Assembly: GCF_004803635.1 (NCBI RefSeq)
Contig: NZ_SSWX01000009.1
Span: 62,001-126,000, forward strand
Reading direction: 5' to 3'
Source: Lampropedia aestuarii
GTDB taxonomy: Bacteria; Pseudomonadota; Gammaproteobacteria; Burkholderiales; Burkholderiaceae_C
DNA length: 64,000 nt
Within the stretch, counting starts at the first letter, position 1, and the number at the start of each line of letters is the position of its first letter. Made by a program: the position numbers and the translations under genes. Positions 1 through 8,515 of this stretch are shown in pieces. The notes below the pieces were generated by a model. That model saw only the letters and a program-made list of their open reading frames with translations, searched no databases and had not been told where the DNA came from.

Positions 1-94
1 CCGAGTCGTCGCTGGCCACCTCACTGGCTTTAGGGCCTAACAAGGCCTCCAGACCGCGTCCCAGGCCTTTGGTTTTTTTGGCTGCTGTTGCCAT
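1..94 (-). CDS. parB: ParB chromosome-partitioning protein, N-terminus only
   Basis: The gene is cut by the window edge; only about the first 31 residues are visible. They begin MATAAKKTKGLGRGLEALLG, the hallmark basic start of chromosomal ParB/Spo0J, which stimulates the ParA ATPase. ParB is a CTPase clamp that loads at parS sites, and four candidate sites lie nearby (1676, 2598, 4389, 7516). It is the last visible gene of the leftward mnmG-rsmG-parA-hydrolase-parB series and starts 14 bases after the hydrolase stop. The identification rests on the N-terminus plus context. Confidence 0.9.
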   Translation of the reverse strand, partial: MATAAKKTKGLGRGLEALLGPKASEVASDDS

Positions 95-108
95 AAACAA
101 TTACTCCC

Positions 109-675
109 TTAATCGGTCGATGTCTGCGCGATAAGCCGCTGCAGCACCTGGTGTCCGGCAGCCCAGTCGCCCAGGCCGCTGTCACTGTTGATATGGCCCA
201 AAGCGCCCAAGTCTTCGAACTGCGCGCCCCAGTGCATGGCCATGCTGTGCGCACGCGCCAGGCTACAAAACGGGTCGTTGGTGCTAGCCAGCACGACACT
301 GGCAAAGGGCAGGCGCTGCAAAGCAATGGGCTGCCAGCTGGGCAGCAAATGGCGGTTGTGTTCAGTCTCTACATCGGGCGGCGCGACCAGCAAGGCCGCT
401 TGCACGCGGTGGCCATGTTGGCTGTGGCTGGCCCAACGGGCCACCAGCTGACAGCCCAGGCTGTGGGCAACCAACACAATGGCTTGTGTCTCTGGCGTGG
501 CCAGAATGGCCTCTTCAAGCTGGATATTCCAATCGCCGCTTTTGGGACGTTGCCAGTCGTGCTGTTCAACGCGCTGGTAGCCGTACAAAGCCTCCCAGCG
601 GCTTTGCCAGTGGTCAGGGCCGGAGTTTTGCCAACCCGGCAAAACCAGGACCTGCAAAGCAGAGGCTGTGTGCAT
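109..675 (-). CDS. RBBP9/YdeN-family serine hydrolase
   Basis: This 188-residue protein is a small alpha/beta hydrolase of the RBBP9/YdeN type. The start carries the family pattern LVLPGWQNSGPDHWQSRWE (about residues 10-28). The nucleophile elbow is VAHSLG, with Ser near 72. A late NDPFC segment and a GHINSDSG segment probably supply the Asp and His of the triad. It sits between parA (16 bases upstream) and parB (14 bases downstream), so it is probably co-transcribed with the partition genes. The substrate is unknown and no partition role can be read from the sequence. Confidence 0.85.
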   Translation of the reverse strand: MHTASALQVLVLPGWQNSGPDHWQSRWEALYGYQRVEQHDWQRPKSGDWNIQLEEAILATPETQAIVLVAHSLGCQLVARWASHSQHGHRVQAALLVAPPDVETEHNRHLLPSWQPIALQRLPFASVVLASTNDPFCSLARAHSMAMHWGAQFEDLGALGHINSDSGLGDWAAGHQVLQRLIAQTSTD

Positions 676-691
676 TGCAGCCCTCCTTCAA

Positions 692-1531
692 TCAGTTGGA
701 TGCGGGTTTGACCAAGGCTGGCGCTGCGCCTGCCGCTTTGGGCTTTTTGGTCTTGTTTGGCAGCTTGCCGCCATTGCGCACGACCAGCTCTTCGGCAAAC
801 TCGATAAAGGCCTTGCTGCCTTTGGCATTCGGGTCATAGACCACACCGGGCAAGCCGTGGCTAGGCGCTTCGGCCAAGCGGACATTGCGCGGAATGATGC
901 TGTCAAACACCTTGTCGCCAAAGTGCTGTCTGAGCTCTTCACTCACTTGCTGCTGCAAGGTCACACGGGCATCAAACATCACGCGCAAGATACCAATGAT
1001 CTTCAAGTCACGGTTCAGGTTGGCATGCACTTGTTTGATGCTGTTGACCAGATCCGTCAATCCTTCAAGTGCGTAGTATTCGCACAGCATCGGCACGATC
1101 ACACCCTTGGCCATGCACAGGCCATTGAGTGTCAACAGGCCTAAAGACGGCGGGCAGTCGATCAAGACAAAGTCAAACTGGTCTTGCACGGCTTCAAACG
1201 CATCGCGCAGGCGGTTTTCGCGGCGCTCCATTGAAACCAGCTCAATTTCGGCGCCGGCCAGATCGCGGTTCGAGCCAATCACCTGGAAGTTGGCAGCTGG
1301 GGAGGTTTGCATCGCCTGCTGGGCCGTACAGTTGCCCAGCAACACGTCGTAGACCGAATGCGGCAGTGCGCGCTTGTCGACTCCGCAGCCCATCGTGGCA
1401 TTGCCTTGGGGGTCCAGATCAATCAACAAAACCCGCTGGCCAATCGCCGCCAAAGCGGCAGCCAGATTCACAGTTGTGGTTGTTTTCCCCACTCCACCTT
1501 TTTGGTTTGCTACACAGTAGATTTGCGCCAT
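692..1531 (-). CDS. parA: ParA/Soj chromosome-partitioning ATPase
   Basis: A 279-residue Walker-type ATPase that works with ParB-parS to segregate the replicated origin. The deviant Walker A motif KGGVGKTT is at about residues 11-18, followed by the DLDPQGNAT switch and the IDCPPSLG Walker B region. No N-terminal helix-turn-helix precedes the ATPase domain, which is typical of chromosomal (type Ib-like) ParA rather than plasmid type Ia. The C-terminus has a Lys/Ala/Pro-rich tail of about 25 residues. The gene is in the same direction as rsmG and mnmG upstream. Confidence 0.96.
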   Translation of the reverse strand: MAQIYCVANQKGGVGKTTTTVNLAAALAAIGQRVLLIDLDPQGNATMGCGVDKRALPHSVYDVLLGNCTAQQAMQTSPAANFQVIGSNRDLAGAEIELVSMERRENRLRDAFEAVQDQFDFVLIDCPPSLGLLTLNGLCMAKGVIVPMLCEYYALEGLTDLVNSIKQVHANLNRDLKIIGILRVMFDARVTLQQQVSEELRQHFGDKVFDSIIPRNVRLAEAPSHGLPGVVYDPNAKGSKAFIEFAEELVVRNGGKLPNKTKKPKAAGAAPALVKPASN

Positions 1532-1611
1532 TTATTTTTTCATCCTGTATCGGTTTTCAACACTTGCGTGATGAACGGCTGATGATAGCCGCAATCATGG
1601 TAGCAGCCTGC

Positions 1612-2280
1612 TCAATTGTCAGACTTACGCATCCAAACAATGCAACGTTCTGCATCGACGCCCGGCACCTGCAACTGTTCCACGTGAAACACCTGCGCGC
1701 CACTGGGCAAAACCTGCATCTCATCCAGAGGATGTTTGCCTTTCATCGCCATCCACACGCCTTGGGGCTGTAGCAGCTTGTGCGTGAGTTGCACAAAGTC
1801 CAGCAGACTGGCGAAAGCACGCGATGTGATCAGGCTGTAGGGCTGCTGCAGGGATTCAACCCGTGCGTGCGTAGCCAACAAATTGCCCAGTTTCAGCTCC
1901 ACACCTGCCTGACGCACAAAAGCCATTTTCTTGGCCACCGCATCGACACACTGGATATGCACTTGTGGACAACACACGGCCAACACAATACCAGGCAAGC
2001 CGCCGCCCGCGCCCACATCAAGCACCGTAGCGGGCAAGCCCTGCTCTTGCAGTTGATGCATCGCAGTCTGAAACGGCTGCACGACCGCCAGGCAGTCGAG
2101 CAAATGCAGGCGCAGCATTTCTTCAGGGTTGCGCACCGCAGTCAGGTTGTAGACCTTGTTCCACTTCTGCATCAATTCCAAATAATGCAGCAGTTGCTCT
2201 TGCTGGCGAGCCTCCAAGTTCAAGCCCAGTTGCTGCGCACCCTGCTCCAAAGCCTGCGCAATAGTTTCTGTGCTCTCCAT
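1612..2280 (-). CDS. rsmG: 16S rRNA (guanine527-N7)-methyltransferase RsmG
   Basis: A 222-residue SAM-dependent methyltransferase that modifies G527 of 16S rRNA. The glycine-rich SAM loop VLDVGAGGGLPGI lies at about residues 86-98, and the N-terminal helices match GidB (YLELMQKWNKVYNLTAVRN). Its start overlaps the mnmG stop by one base (TAATG), so translation is probably coupled. The 3' coding region contains a full-consensus parS site at 1676-1691, so this stretch is under double selection. Confidence 0.96.
   Translation of the reverse strand: MESTETIAQALEQGAQQLGLNLEARQQEQLLHYLELMQKWNKVYNLTAVRNPEEMLRLHLLDCLAVVQPFQTAMHQLQEQGLPATVLDVGAGGGLPGIVLAVCCPQVHIQCVDAVAKKMAFVRQAGVELKLGNLLATHARVESLQQPYSLITSRAFASLLDFVQLTHKLLQPQGVWMAMKGKHPLDEMQVLPSGAQVFHVEQLQVPGVDAERCIVWMRKSDN
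1676..1691. other. parS: parS site inside rsmG
   Basis: TGTTCCACGTGAAACA matches the general parS consensus TGTTNCACGTGAAACA at all 16 positions. It lies within the coding sequence of rsmG, about 1.6 kb from parB. Confidence 0.88.
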
Positions 2281-4277
2281 TAGCTGTTCACCTCATCAGC
2301 TGGAGCGGCCCAGCGTTTGCCCATTTTCTTCAAATGGATCAGCAGCAGCGACACCGCCGCAGGCGTGATTCCAGATATGCGCGAAGCCTGGCCCAAAGTT
2401 TGCGGGCGGTGCTTAGTCAGTTTTTGACGCACTTCAAATGACAGGGCAGCCACCTGGTTGTAGTCCAGGTCTTCAGGCAGCAACAGGTTTTCAAAATGCA
2501 GCGATTTTTCGACCTCTTCTTTTTGACGGTCGATATAGCCGCTGTACTTGGCCACGATCTCGATCTGCTCAACCACCGGCTCGTACAAATCAGCCAATGT
2601 TTCACATGAAACAGCAGGGCTGGCAATTTGCACCTTGGCGTCAGCTTCGGCTTGCATGCCCATCAAGGCTTTGTAAGTCACCGCTGGACGGCGCAGCAAG
2701 TCAAACAGGTTGTATTCGTGCTCCATGGCTTTGCCCAGCACTCGCTCGCTCTCTTGTTTGGACACAGTGCGTGGCGTGACCCAGGTGGCTTTGAGGCGCG
2801 CAGCTTCTGCATCAATTGCATCACGCTTGCGGCAGAACGCATCCCAGCGGGCATCGTCCACCAAACCCAGGCGGCGACCAGATTCGGTCAAGCGCAAGTC
2901 GGCATTGTCCTCACGCAACTGCAAACGGAATTCGGCGCGGCTGGTGAACATGCGGTACGGCTCGGTCACGCCTTTGGTAATCAAGTCGTCGACCAGCACG
3001 CCCAGATAAGCTTCGTCGCGGCGTGGCAGCCAGGCTTCCTTGTCTTGTGCATGCAAGGCCGCATTCAAACCGGCAAACAGACCTTGGGCTGCCGCTTCTT
3101 CGTAGCCGGTCGTGCCATTGATTTGGCCAGCAAAAAACAGGCCTTGAATCTGGCGTGTTTCGAAACTGTTTTTCAGCGCACGAGGATCATAGTAGTCGTA
3201 CTCGATCGCGTAACCGGGCCGAATGATATGGGCATTTTCCAGGCCAGGCATGGACCGCACCAATGCATACTGAACATCAAACGGCAGGCTGGTCGAGATG
3301 CCATTTGGGTAGACCTCGTGCGTGGTCAGGCCTTCTGGCTCCAGAAAAATTTGGTGGCTGTCTTTGTCGGCAAAGCGGTTGATCTTGTCTTCGACGCTAG
3401 GACAATAACGCGGGCCAACGCCTTCGATCTTGCCGGTGAACATCGGGCTGCGGTCAAAGCCACTGCGAATGATGTCGTGGGTTGTGGTATTGGTGTGCGT
3501 GATCCAGCAAGAGATTTGCCGCGGGTGCATTGCGCGGTTGCCCATGAAGCTGAACACTGGCAGATTGTCCGGATTGTCACCACCGGGCGTGCCATCACCA
3601 GGCTGCTCGGTGCATTTGCTGAAGTCGATGCTGCGGCCATCGAGGCGCGGCGGTGTGCCGGTTTTCAAACGGCCTTGCGGCAGTTGCAATTCTTTCAGAC
3701 GTGCCGACAAAGACACGGCTGGTGGGTCCCCCGCCCTGCCCGCTTGGTAATTATTCAAGCCAACATGGATGCGTCCATCCAAAAACGTACCGGCTGTTAG
3801 CACCACGGTGCGTGATCTGAAACGAATACCGACCTGTGTCACGGCGCCCACAACCTTGTCGCCTTCGAGCATCAAGTCATCGACCGCTTGCTGGAACAGC
3901 CACAGGTTAGGCTGGTTCTCCAGCATGCGGCGCACGGCCGCCTTGTACAAGACACGATCTGCCTGCGCGCGCGTGGCACGCACCGCAGGACCTTTGCTGC
4001 TATTGAGCGTGCGGAACTGAATGCCACTCTCATCGGCAGCCAAGCCCATCGCGCCACCCAGTGCATCGACCTCCTTGACCAGATGGCCTTTGCCAATCCC
4101 ACCAATCGATGGGTTGCAGCTCATCTGCCCCAGCGTTTCAATGTTGTGGGTGAGTAACAGTGTTTTGCTGCCCATGCGAGCAGCAGCCAAGGCCGCTTCA
4201 GTGCCTGCGTGGCCACCGCCAACAACAATGACATCAAACTCTTGGGGGTAGGTATAAGGGGATGCAGATTCAGACAT
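2280..4277 (-). CDS. mnmG: tRNA uridine-34 5-carboxymethylaminomethyl synthase subunit MnmG
   Basis: A 665-residue FAD enzyme which, with MnmE, installs the cmnm5 group on U34 of certain tRNAs. The Rossmann FAD motif [19 protein letters not shown] is near residues 18-36. The family signatures [17 protein letters not shown] and [11 protein letters not shown] follow, and the C-terminus has the usual helical MnmE/tRNA-binding domain. The length is a little above the E. coli protein (629). It heads the leftward rsmG-parA-parB series, the gidA-gidB arrangement often found near replication origins. A degenerate parS lies inside at 2598. Confidence 0.97.
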   Translation of the reverse strand: MSESASPYTYPQEFDVIVVGGGHAGTEAALAAARMGSKTLLLTHNIETLGQMSCNPSIGGIGKGHLVKEVDALGGAMGLAADESGIQFRTLNSSKGPAVRATRAQADRVLYKAAVRRMLENQPNLWLFQQAVDDLMLEGDKVVGAVTQVGIRFRSRTVVLTAGTFLDGRIHVGLNNYQAGRAGDPPAVSLSARLKELQLPQGRLKTGTPPRLDGRSIDFSKCTEQPGDGTPGGDNPDNLPVFSFMGNRAMHPRQISCWITHTNTTTHDIIRSGFDRSPMFTGKIEGVGPRYCPSVEDKINRFADKDSHQIFLEPEGLTTHEVYPNGISTSLPFDVQYALVRSMPGLENAHIIRPGYAIEYDYYDPRALKNSFETRQIQGLFFAGQINGTTGYEEAAAQGLFAGLNAALHAQDKEAWLPRRDEAYLGVLVDDLITKGVTEPYRMFTSRAEFRLQLREDNADLRLTESGRRLGLVDDARWDAFCRKRDAIDAEAARLKATWVTPRTVSKQESERVLGKAMEHEYNLFDLLRRPAVTYKALMGMQAEADAKVQIASPAVSCETLADLYEPVVEQIEIVAKYSGYIDRQKEEVEKSLHFENLLLPEDLDYNQVAALSFEVRQKLTKHRPQTLGQASRISGITPAAVSLLLIHLKKMGKRWAAPADEVNS
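2598..2613. other. Degenerate parS-like site inside mnmG
   Basis: TGTTTCACATGAAACA differs from the parS palindrome only at one central base (CACATG instead of CACGTG). The central CG is important for ParB recognition, so this may be a weak or decayed site. It is listed because of its position among three full sites. Confidence 0.45.
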
Positions 4278-4388
4278 AGTGAACGGCCCAGCTGGTTATG
4301 CGTTTAGCCCGTTTTTTGCAAAACCCCGATTTTACCGGAGAGCCATGTAACCAGTACACCCCCTCAAGAATGCTGTGGCTCGACTTGT

Positions 4389-4404
4389 TGTTTCACGTGA
4401 AACA
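4389..4404. other. parS: Perfect palindromic parS site upstream of mnmG
   Basis: TGTTTCACGTGAAACA is a perfect 16-bp palindromic parS. It lies in the intergenic region about 110 bases upstream of the mnmG start and about 30 bases from a large inverted repeat. Confidence 0.95.
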
Positions 4405-4432
4405 TGAGCGGCTTTTTAATGCGCTGGATCTT

Positions 4433-4593
4433 AGAGCCTGTTCAAAGTCTCCACGCTGACCGCGTTGGAGCCCAAAAGGAGACGATGCGCGGCAAAAACC
4501 GCAGTCGGGCTATCTGCCCGGCGAGGATTTTGAACAAGGCAGCGTGCCTTTTGGGCTCCAACGCGGTCAGCGTGGAGACTTTGAACAGGCTCT
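4433..4593. repeat. 47-bp perfect inverted repeat element (MITE/REP-like)
   Basis: The arms at 4433-4479 and 4547-4593 are exact reverse complements over 47 bases, starting AGAGCCTGTTCAAAGTCTCC. A 67-base loop carries its own hairpin core GGGCTATCTGCCC. No coding region is present. A core of about 33 bases from the loop recurs in reverse orientation at 15690-15727. The structure fits a non-autonomous hairpin element. No target duplication can be assigned. Confidence 0.85.
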
Positions 4594-4599
4594 TATAAC

Positions 4600-4712
4600 T
4601 TGTCCACACGCGCTGTTTATCCACACCGGCGGCTTATCCACAAGCGCGACTTATCCACAAACCATGTGGCCATTCCATGCCGTCAAACCAGCAAATGGTT
4701 GCCTGTGGATAA
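4600..4712. other. DnaA-box array between mnmG and the LysR gene
   Basis: Perfect TTATCCACA boxes lie on the plus strand at 4617-4625, 4634-4642 and 4651-4659, exactly 17 bases apart. A reverse-strand box is at 4704-4712, inside the 3' end of the LysR gene. A one-mismatch box (TTGTCCACA) is at 4600-4608. No trio-like repeat or AT-rich unwinding stretch follows. A DnaA-binding, titration or auxiliary-origin role is more likely than initiation here. Confidence 0.8.
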
Positions 4713-5624
4713 GCCATCATCGCCACCGCGCTGAAACAGGCTGGAGAAATCACAACAGGACTGCCCCAGCATCGCCAACGCCGCAATCAGGGCGCTGTAC
4801 TTATGGCTCGATTGCAAGACGGCGTAGCGCATCGCGGGCAAGGGATCGGTGAGCGGAATTTCCTGCAAATAGCCTGAGCGAAAGAACTGCTCCAGACATT
4901 TGCGCGGCACATAGCCGACGCCTGCGCCGACATTGAGCAGGCCAATCAAAGCCAGCAGATTGCTGGTTTCCAACTCGGCCTTGCCTTGCAGGCCATAGAG
5001 CTGCATCCAGCGTGCGTAGTACGAGCCTGAGCCCGAGCGCTCGCCTTGCGTGATGCGGCGGTATTGCGCCAGCTCCAGTGGGTGCAGCGGCTTGGCCACA
5101 CTCACCAGACCAGGCTTGGCGGCCCAGACATTGTCGACTGCACCCAGCGGGGTACTGAGCACGCCTGCGTCTGAAAACGCATCGGGCACAACGATCAAAT
5201 CCAGCCGATCCTGCAGCAGCTCACGGTGCAGGTTCACGCTGGCATCCACGCAGGGAATCAATTCCAGCTTCGGGTAATGGCGCTCAATCAAGGTCACCCA
5301 CTGCGACAACCAGGTCATAGCCGTCAGCTCCGTCACACCAATGCGCACGCGCCGCTGCACCACGTCCGAGTGCGCAAACTGCTCCATCGCTGCATCGCGC
5401 TGGGCCAATAACTGACCAGCCAAAGCCACCAGTTCCTGGCCTTTGTCGGTCAACACGGCGCTGCGGGCGGTGCGGTCAAACAGGCTGGTGTTGAGCTGCT
5501 CTTCGAGTTCACGCACGCGCCTGGAAATCGCCGATTGGGTCGTGTGCAAATGCTCGGCGGCCGCGCCAAAACCGCCCAGTTGGGCAATCCAGTACACCGC
5601 TTCCAGTTGTTTATAAGTCCACAT
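4683..5624 (-). CDS. LysR-family transcriptional regulator
   Basis: A 313-residue LTTR. The N-terminal winged helix-turn-helix is at about residues 5-62 (FGAAAEHLHTTQSAISRRVR). A periplasmic-binding-protein-like effector domain follows from about residue 90. It is divergent from the RraA-like aldolase gene at 5756 across a 131-base gap, the usual layout for an LTTR controlling its neighbour. That gap contains the palindrome CGATATTAATCG (5685-5696), a candidate operator. The likely targets are the aldolase and the Bug receptor downstream. The effector is unknown. Confidence 0.92.
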   Translation of the reverse strand: MWTYKQLEAVYWIAQLGGFGAAAEHLHTTQSAISRRVRELEEQLNTSLFDRTARSAVLTDKGQELVALAGQLLAQRDAAMEQFAHSDVVQRRVRIGVTELTAMTWLSQWVTLIERHYPKLELIPCVDASVNLHRELLQDRLDLIVVPDAFSDAGVLSTPLGAVDNVWAAKPGLVSVAKPLHPLELAQYRRITQGERSGSGSYYARWMQLYGLQGKAELETSNLLALIGLLNVGAGVGYVPRKCLEQFFRSGYLQEIPLTDPLPAMRYAVLQSSHKYSALIAALAMLGQSCCDFSSLFQRGGDDGLSTGNHLLV

Positions 5625-5684
5625 TTTGGTGCATCTCGATTCGGGAAAGCCCTAGAAACATGCGATTTTACGAAGCATGCTGAT

Positions 5685-5696
5685 CGATATTAATCG
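5685..5696. promoter_or_regulatory. Candidate LysR operator palindrome
   Basis: CGATATTAATCG is an interrupted palindrome in the divergent promoter region of the LysR and aldolase genes. It sits in AT-rich sequence followed by a T-tract. LTTR sites are loosely defined, so this is an inference from position and symmetry. Confidence 0.4.
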
Positions 5697-5755
5697 TTTT
5701 TTTTAATTGGTGCTTTTGCGCAGAATCGCCCTTTTCAACTCAGCCCCGATTCACC

Positions 5756-6388
5756 ATGCACGATGCACCACACGCCCTGCTTGCACAATTTGCGCCCATT
5801 GTGACGCCACACATCAGCGACAATCTGCAACGCATGTCCGGCATTGTGGGCTTGCAACGCTTTCACCGCAGCAAAAAGCTGCTGGGCACGGCCCTCACGG
5901 TCAAATGCCGCCCCGGTGACAACCTGTTTATCTACAAGGCCCTGACCGAGCTGCAGCCAGGCCAGGTGCTGGTGATTGATGGCGCGGGTGACACCGCCAA
6001 TGCGCTGGTCGGTGAGCTGATCATGCTGTATGCCCAAGCGCATGGCTGCGCGGGTTTTGTCATCGACGGCGCGATCCGCGATAGCCAGGCCTTTTATGAC
6101 GCCGACTTCCCCTGCTACGCCCGCTCGGTGATCCACCGGGGCCCATACAAGCTCGGCCCCGGCGTCTTGCATGCGCCAGTCACCGTCGGTGGTCAGGTCA
6201 TTCAGTCGGGCGATTTCGTCGTTGGCGATGAAGACGGCGTGGTGAGTTTCTCGCCTGCCGAGGCCGCCAGTTTGCTGGCCGCGATTGAGAAAACCCAACA
6301 CAAGGAACAAGGCATCAAGGACGAGATTGCCACCGGCCAGCGCCAGCAGGCCTGGCTGACGGCCGTCTTGCAAAGCGCCGGCATTTAA
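5756..6388 (+). CDS. RraA-like / HMG-CHA aldolase family protein
   Basis: A 210-residue member of the RraA/4-hydroxy-4-methyl-2-oxoglutarate aldolase family. The fold signature VGELIMLYAQAHGCAGFVID is followed by GAIRD, whose Arg-Asp pair supports divalent metal and oxoacid binding in true aldolases. The C-terminal GDFVVGDEDGVVSF segment is also typical. Since Arg-Asp is present and RraA-specific context is absent, an aldolase that yields pyruvate from an aromatic or oxoacid breakdown product is more likely than an RNase E inhibitor. A Bug receptor follows 90 bases downstream; LysR is divergent. Confidence 0.82.
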   Translation: MHDAPHALLAQFAPIVTPHISDNLQRMSGIVGLQRFHRSKKLLGTALTVKCRPGDNLFIYKALTELQPGQVLVIDGAGDTANALVGELIMLYAQAHGCAGFVIDGAIRDSQAFYDADFPCYARSVIHRGPYKLGPGVLHAPVTVGGQVIQSGDFVVGDEDGVVSFSPAEAASLLAAIEKTQHKEQGIKDEIATGQRQQAWLTAVLQSAGI

Positions 6389-6477
6389 AGGCCTTGAAGC
6401 ACACACAGCAGGCCGCATCAACGTGGCCACTGTGTGCCCTACGCAATCACTCAATAACACCAGACTGGAGACACACC

Positions 6478-7467
6478 ATGGCTTTCTCATTCACCCTGCG
6501 CCCATTGCTCGGCCTCTGCGCCGCGATGGCCCTGAGCTGCGCAACAATTGGCAGCGCCCATGCCGATGCGGGCAACTTCCCGAACAAACCCATCAAAATC
6601 ACCGTGCCCTGGGCGCCGGGCGGTGCCACTGATGTCATCGCGCGTTTGATTGGCCAGCGCATGTCTGAGGAACTGGGCCAGCCGGTGGTGGTCGACAACA
6701 AGCCCGGCGCTGGCGGCAATATCGGCACGGGCTCGTTCACCCGCGAAAAAGCCGATGGCTACAGCCTGCTGATGGCCACCAGCAGCACCAACGCGATCAA
6801 TCCCAATCTGTACAAAACCCTGCCCTTCAAACCCGTGCAGGACTTTGCGCCGATCACGCAAGTGGCCAGCGTGCCCAATATTCTGGTGGTGGCCAAGGAC
6901 TCGCCTTTCAACTCGGTCGCCGACATTGTCGCAGCCGCCAAAGCGCAACCCGGTAACCTGTCCTACGGCTCGGCGGGCAATGGCTCATCCCAGCATTTGG
7001 CGGGCTCGATGTTTCTCAAAGCCACCGAAGTCGAGATCACCCATGTGCCCTACCGCGGCTCAGGCCCGGCAGCGGCAGATTTGATTGCGGGCCATCTGGA
7101 TCTGATGCTGGACACCGGCTCCATGCCGCATGTCAAAAGCGGCTCTTTAAAAGCCCTGGCCGTGGCCGCTGCTGAGCGCCTGCCCAGCCTGCCCGATGTG
7201 CCGACGTTTGAAGAGCTGGGCTATCCTGACTTTGAAACGGCCGCCTGGTACGGCATCGTCGCCCCGGCAGGCACACCGCCCGAAGTGCAAGAGAAGCTGA
7301 ACGCTGCCATCAACCATTCCTTGCAAGATGCGCAGATCAAAAGCCGATTGGAGGATTTTGGCGCGGTGGTCTCGGGCGGCAGCATCACAGCGTTCCAGGC
7401 TTTCTTTGTCAGCGAGATCGATCGCTTTGCGATTTTGGTGAAAAACTCAGGCGCTCGCGTTGAATAG
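6478..7467 (+). CDS. Bug-family tripartite tricarboxylate transporter substrate-binding protein
   Basis: A 329-residue periplasmic receptor of the TctC/Bug family. The start at 6478 is preferred because GGAGACACACC precedes it and the protein then opens with a signal peptide (cleavage probably after SAHA, near residue 24). The mature part starts NFPNKPIKITVPWAPGGATD, a family hallmark. No TctA/TctB membrane genes lie nearby, which is common for the expanded Bug families of Burkholderiales. It probably forms a unit with the aldolase gene. The ligand, presumably an organic or aromatic acid, cannot be read from sequence. Confidence 0.93.
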   Translation: MAFSFTLRPLLGLCAAMALSCATIGSAHADAGNFPNKPIKITVPWAPGGATDVIARLIGQRMSEELGQPVVVDNKPGAGGNIGTGSFTREKADGYSLLMATSSTNAINPNLYKTLPFKPVQDFAPITQVASVPNILVVAKDSPFNSVADIVAAAKAQPGNLSYGSAGNGSSQHLAGSMFLKATEVEITHVPYRGSGPAAADLIAGHLDLMLDTGSMPHVKSGSLKALAVAAAERLPSLPDVPTFEELGYPDFETAAWYGIVAPAGTPPEVQEKLNAAINHSLQDAQIKSRLEDFGAVVSGGSITAFQAFFVSEIDRFAILVKNSGARVE

Positions 7468-7515
7468 GACCGTAACCCACTCTTTCCCACGGGCATCCAC
7501 ATCCTTGTGAACTAT

Positions 7516-7531
7516 TGTTTCACGTGGAACA
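7516..7531. other. parS: parS site downstream of the Bug gene
   Basis: On the minus strand this reads TGTTCCACGTGAAACA, a full match to TGTTNCACGTGAAACA and identical to the site in rsmG. It lies between the convergent Bug and AraC genes, intergenic. Confidence 0.88.
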
Positions 7532-7537
7532 ACAGGC

Positions 7538-8515
7538 TTAAACGGGTGTTTGCGACTGGCGCGCAAACACCCGTTTTTTCTCCAGGACTTGCTGCTGGTA
7601 GGCGCGTGGCGCACAACCGGTCCAGCGCTTGAAAGCCCTGGCAAATACGCGCTCCGATTCATAGCCAGCCTGCTCGGCAATCACGGCCAGTGGCAAATGC
7701 AATTCGGTCTCCAACTGCTCGGCAGCTTGGGCCATCCGGTAGTGTGCCAAATACGCAATCGGCGCAATCCCCACCAGCTCCTTGAAACGCTCGGCAAAGC
7801 GTGAGCGCGACATGCCCGCGGCCGAAGCCAGCGATTGCACCGTCCAGGCCTGCCTGGGCGCGCGGTGCATCAAGGCCAGCGCTTTGGCGACTTGCAGATC
7901 AGCCATGCCGCGCCACCAGCCTTGTGCCCCGGCCGTCTCCGCCGAGAAAAACTGGCTCAGCAGATGGGCCAGAATCAACTCGCCCATGCGTGCGGCCTCC
8001 AAGCGCCAGCCAGGCGGCAGCAGCATGCTGTGCTCCACCAGGGCCGCAAAGCCCGGCTGCCAGCTCGCCAGCAGCCGCGACTGCTTGGCCGGCACATGCA
8101 AGAGCGGCGGCAACAGCGCCAACACGTTGTGCCGTGCCTGGGCATTGACCCACAGCAGGCTCGAATGCATATGTGTCAAAGCGCCCGCGCCGCCGTGCTG
8201 AAAGTACAGCGGAAATGCATCGAGAAGACCCTTGGCATGCCGCGCAATCATCTCGGTAAAAGAAGTCGCAGGCAGCCCCGGTGCCGAGGCCATGGTGTGC
8301 GCGGCACCAGTGGGCAACAGCACCCAATCGCCGGGCTCCACCCAGCAGGGCGTAGCGCCCTGCACTTCCAGCCAGTAGGGCTTGCCTTGGGCAATGCGAA
8401 TCATCGCGCCCGGCACGCCACTGGACGACAAGGCCCAGGGGCCGCGCAGCAAAAACTTGGCCGTGACCGCATCTTGGATGCGGCAAGACGCCAGTACCTC
8501 GCTTAAAGAGTCCAT
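7538..8515 (-). CDS. AraC-family regulator with cupin_6 domain
   Basis: About 325 residues from the preferred start at 8515 (MDSLSEVLASCR); an upstream in-frame ATG at 8614 would add 33 residues without domain content. The N-terminal half matches the cupin_6 AraC-binding type (RGPWALSS, then EPGDWVLLPTGAAHTM). The C-terminal half holds two HTH motifs, for example AGMSRSRFAERFKELVG and AGYESERVFARAFKRWTG. It is divergent from the flavin monooxygenase at 8828 and may regulate it. The effector is unknown. Confidence 0.9.
   Translation of the reverse strand: MDSLSEVLASCRIQDAVTAKFLLRGPWALSSSGVPGAMIRIAQGKPYWLEVQGATPCWVEPGDWVLLPTGAAHTMASAPGLPATSFTEMIARHAKGLLDAFPLYFQHGGAGALTHMHSSLLWVNAQARHNVLALLPPLLHVPAKQSRLLASWQPGFAALVEHSMLLPPGWRLEAARMGELILAHLLSQFFSAETAGAQGWWRGMADLQVAKALALMHRAPRQAWTVQSLASAAGMSRSRFAERFKELVGIAPIAYLAHYRMAQAAEQLETELHLPLAVIAEQAGYESERVFARAFKRWTGCAPRAYQQQVLEKKRVFARQSQTPV

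Noticed and set aside
4651-4712. The mnmG-side DnaA cluster as the main origin
   Set aside because: No trio-like repeat or AT-rich unwinding region follows any of its boxes in either orientation, unlike modules A and B.
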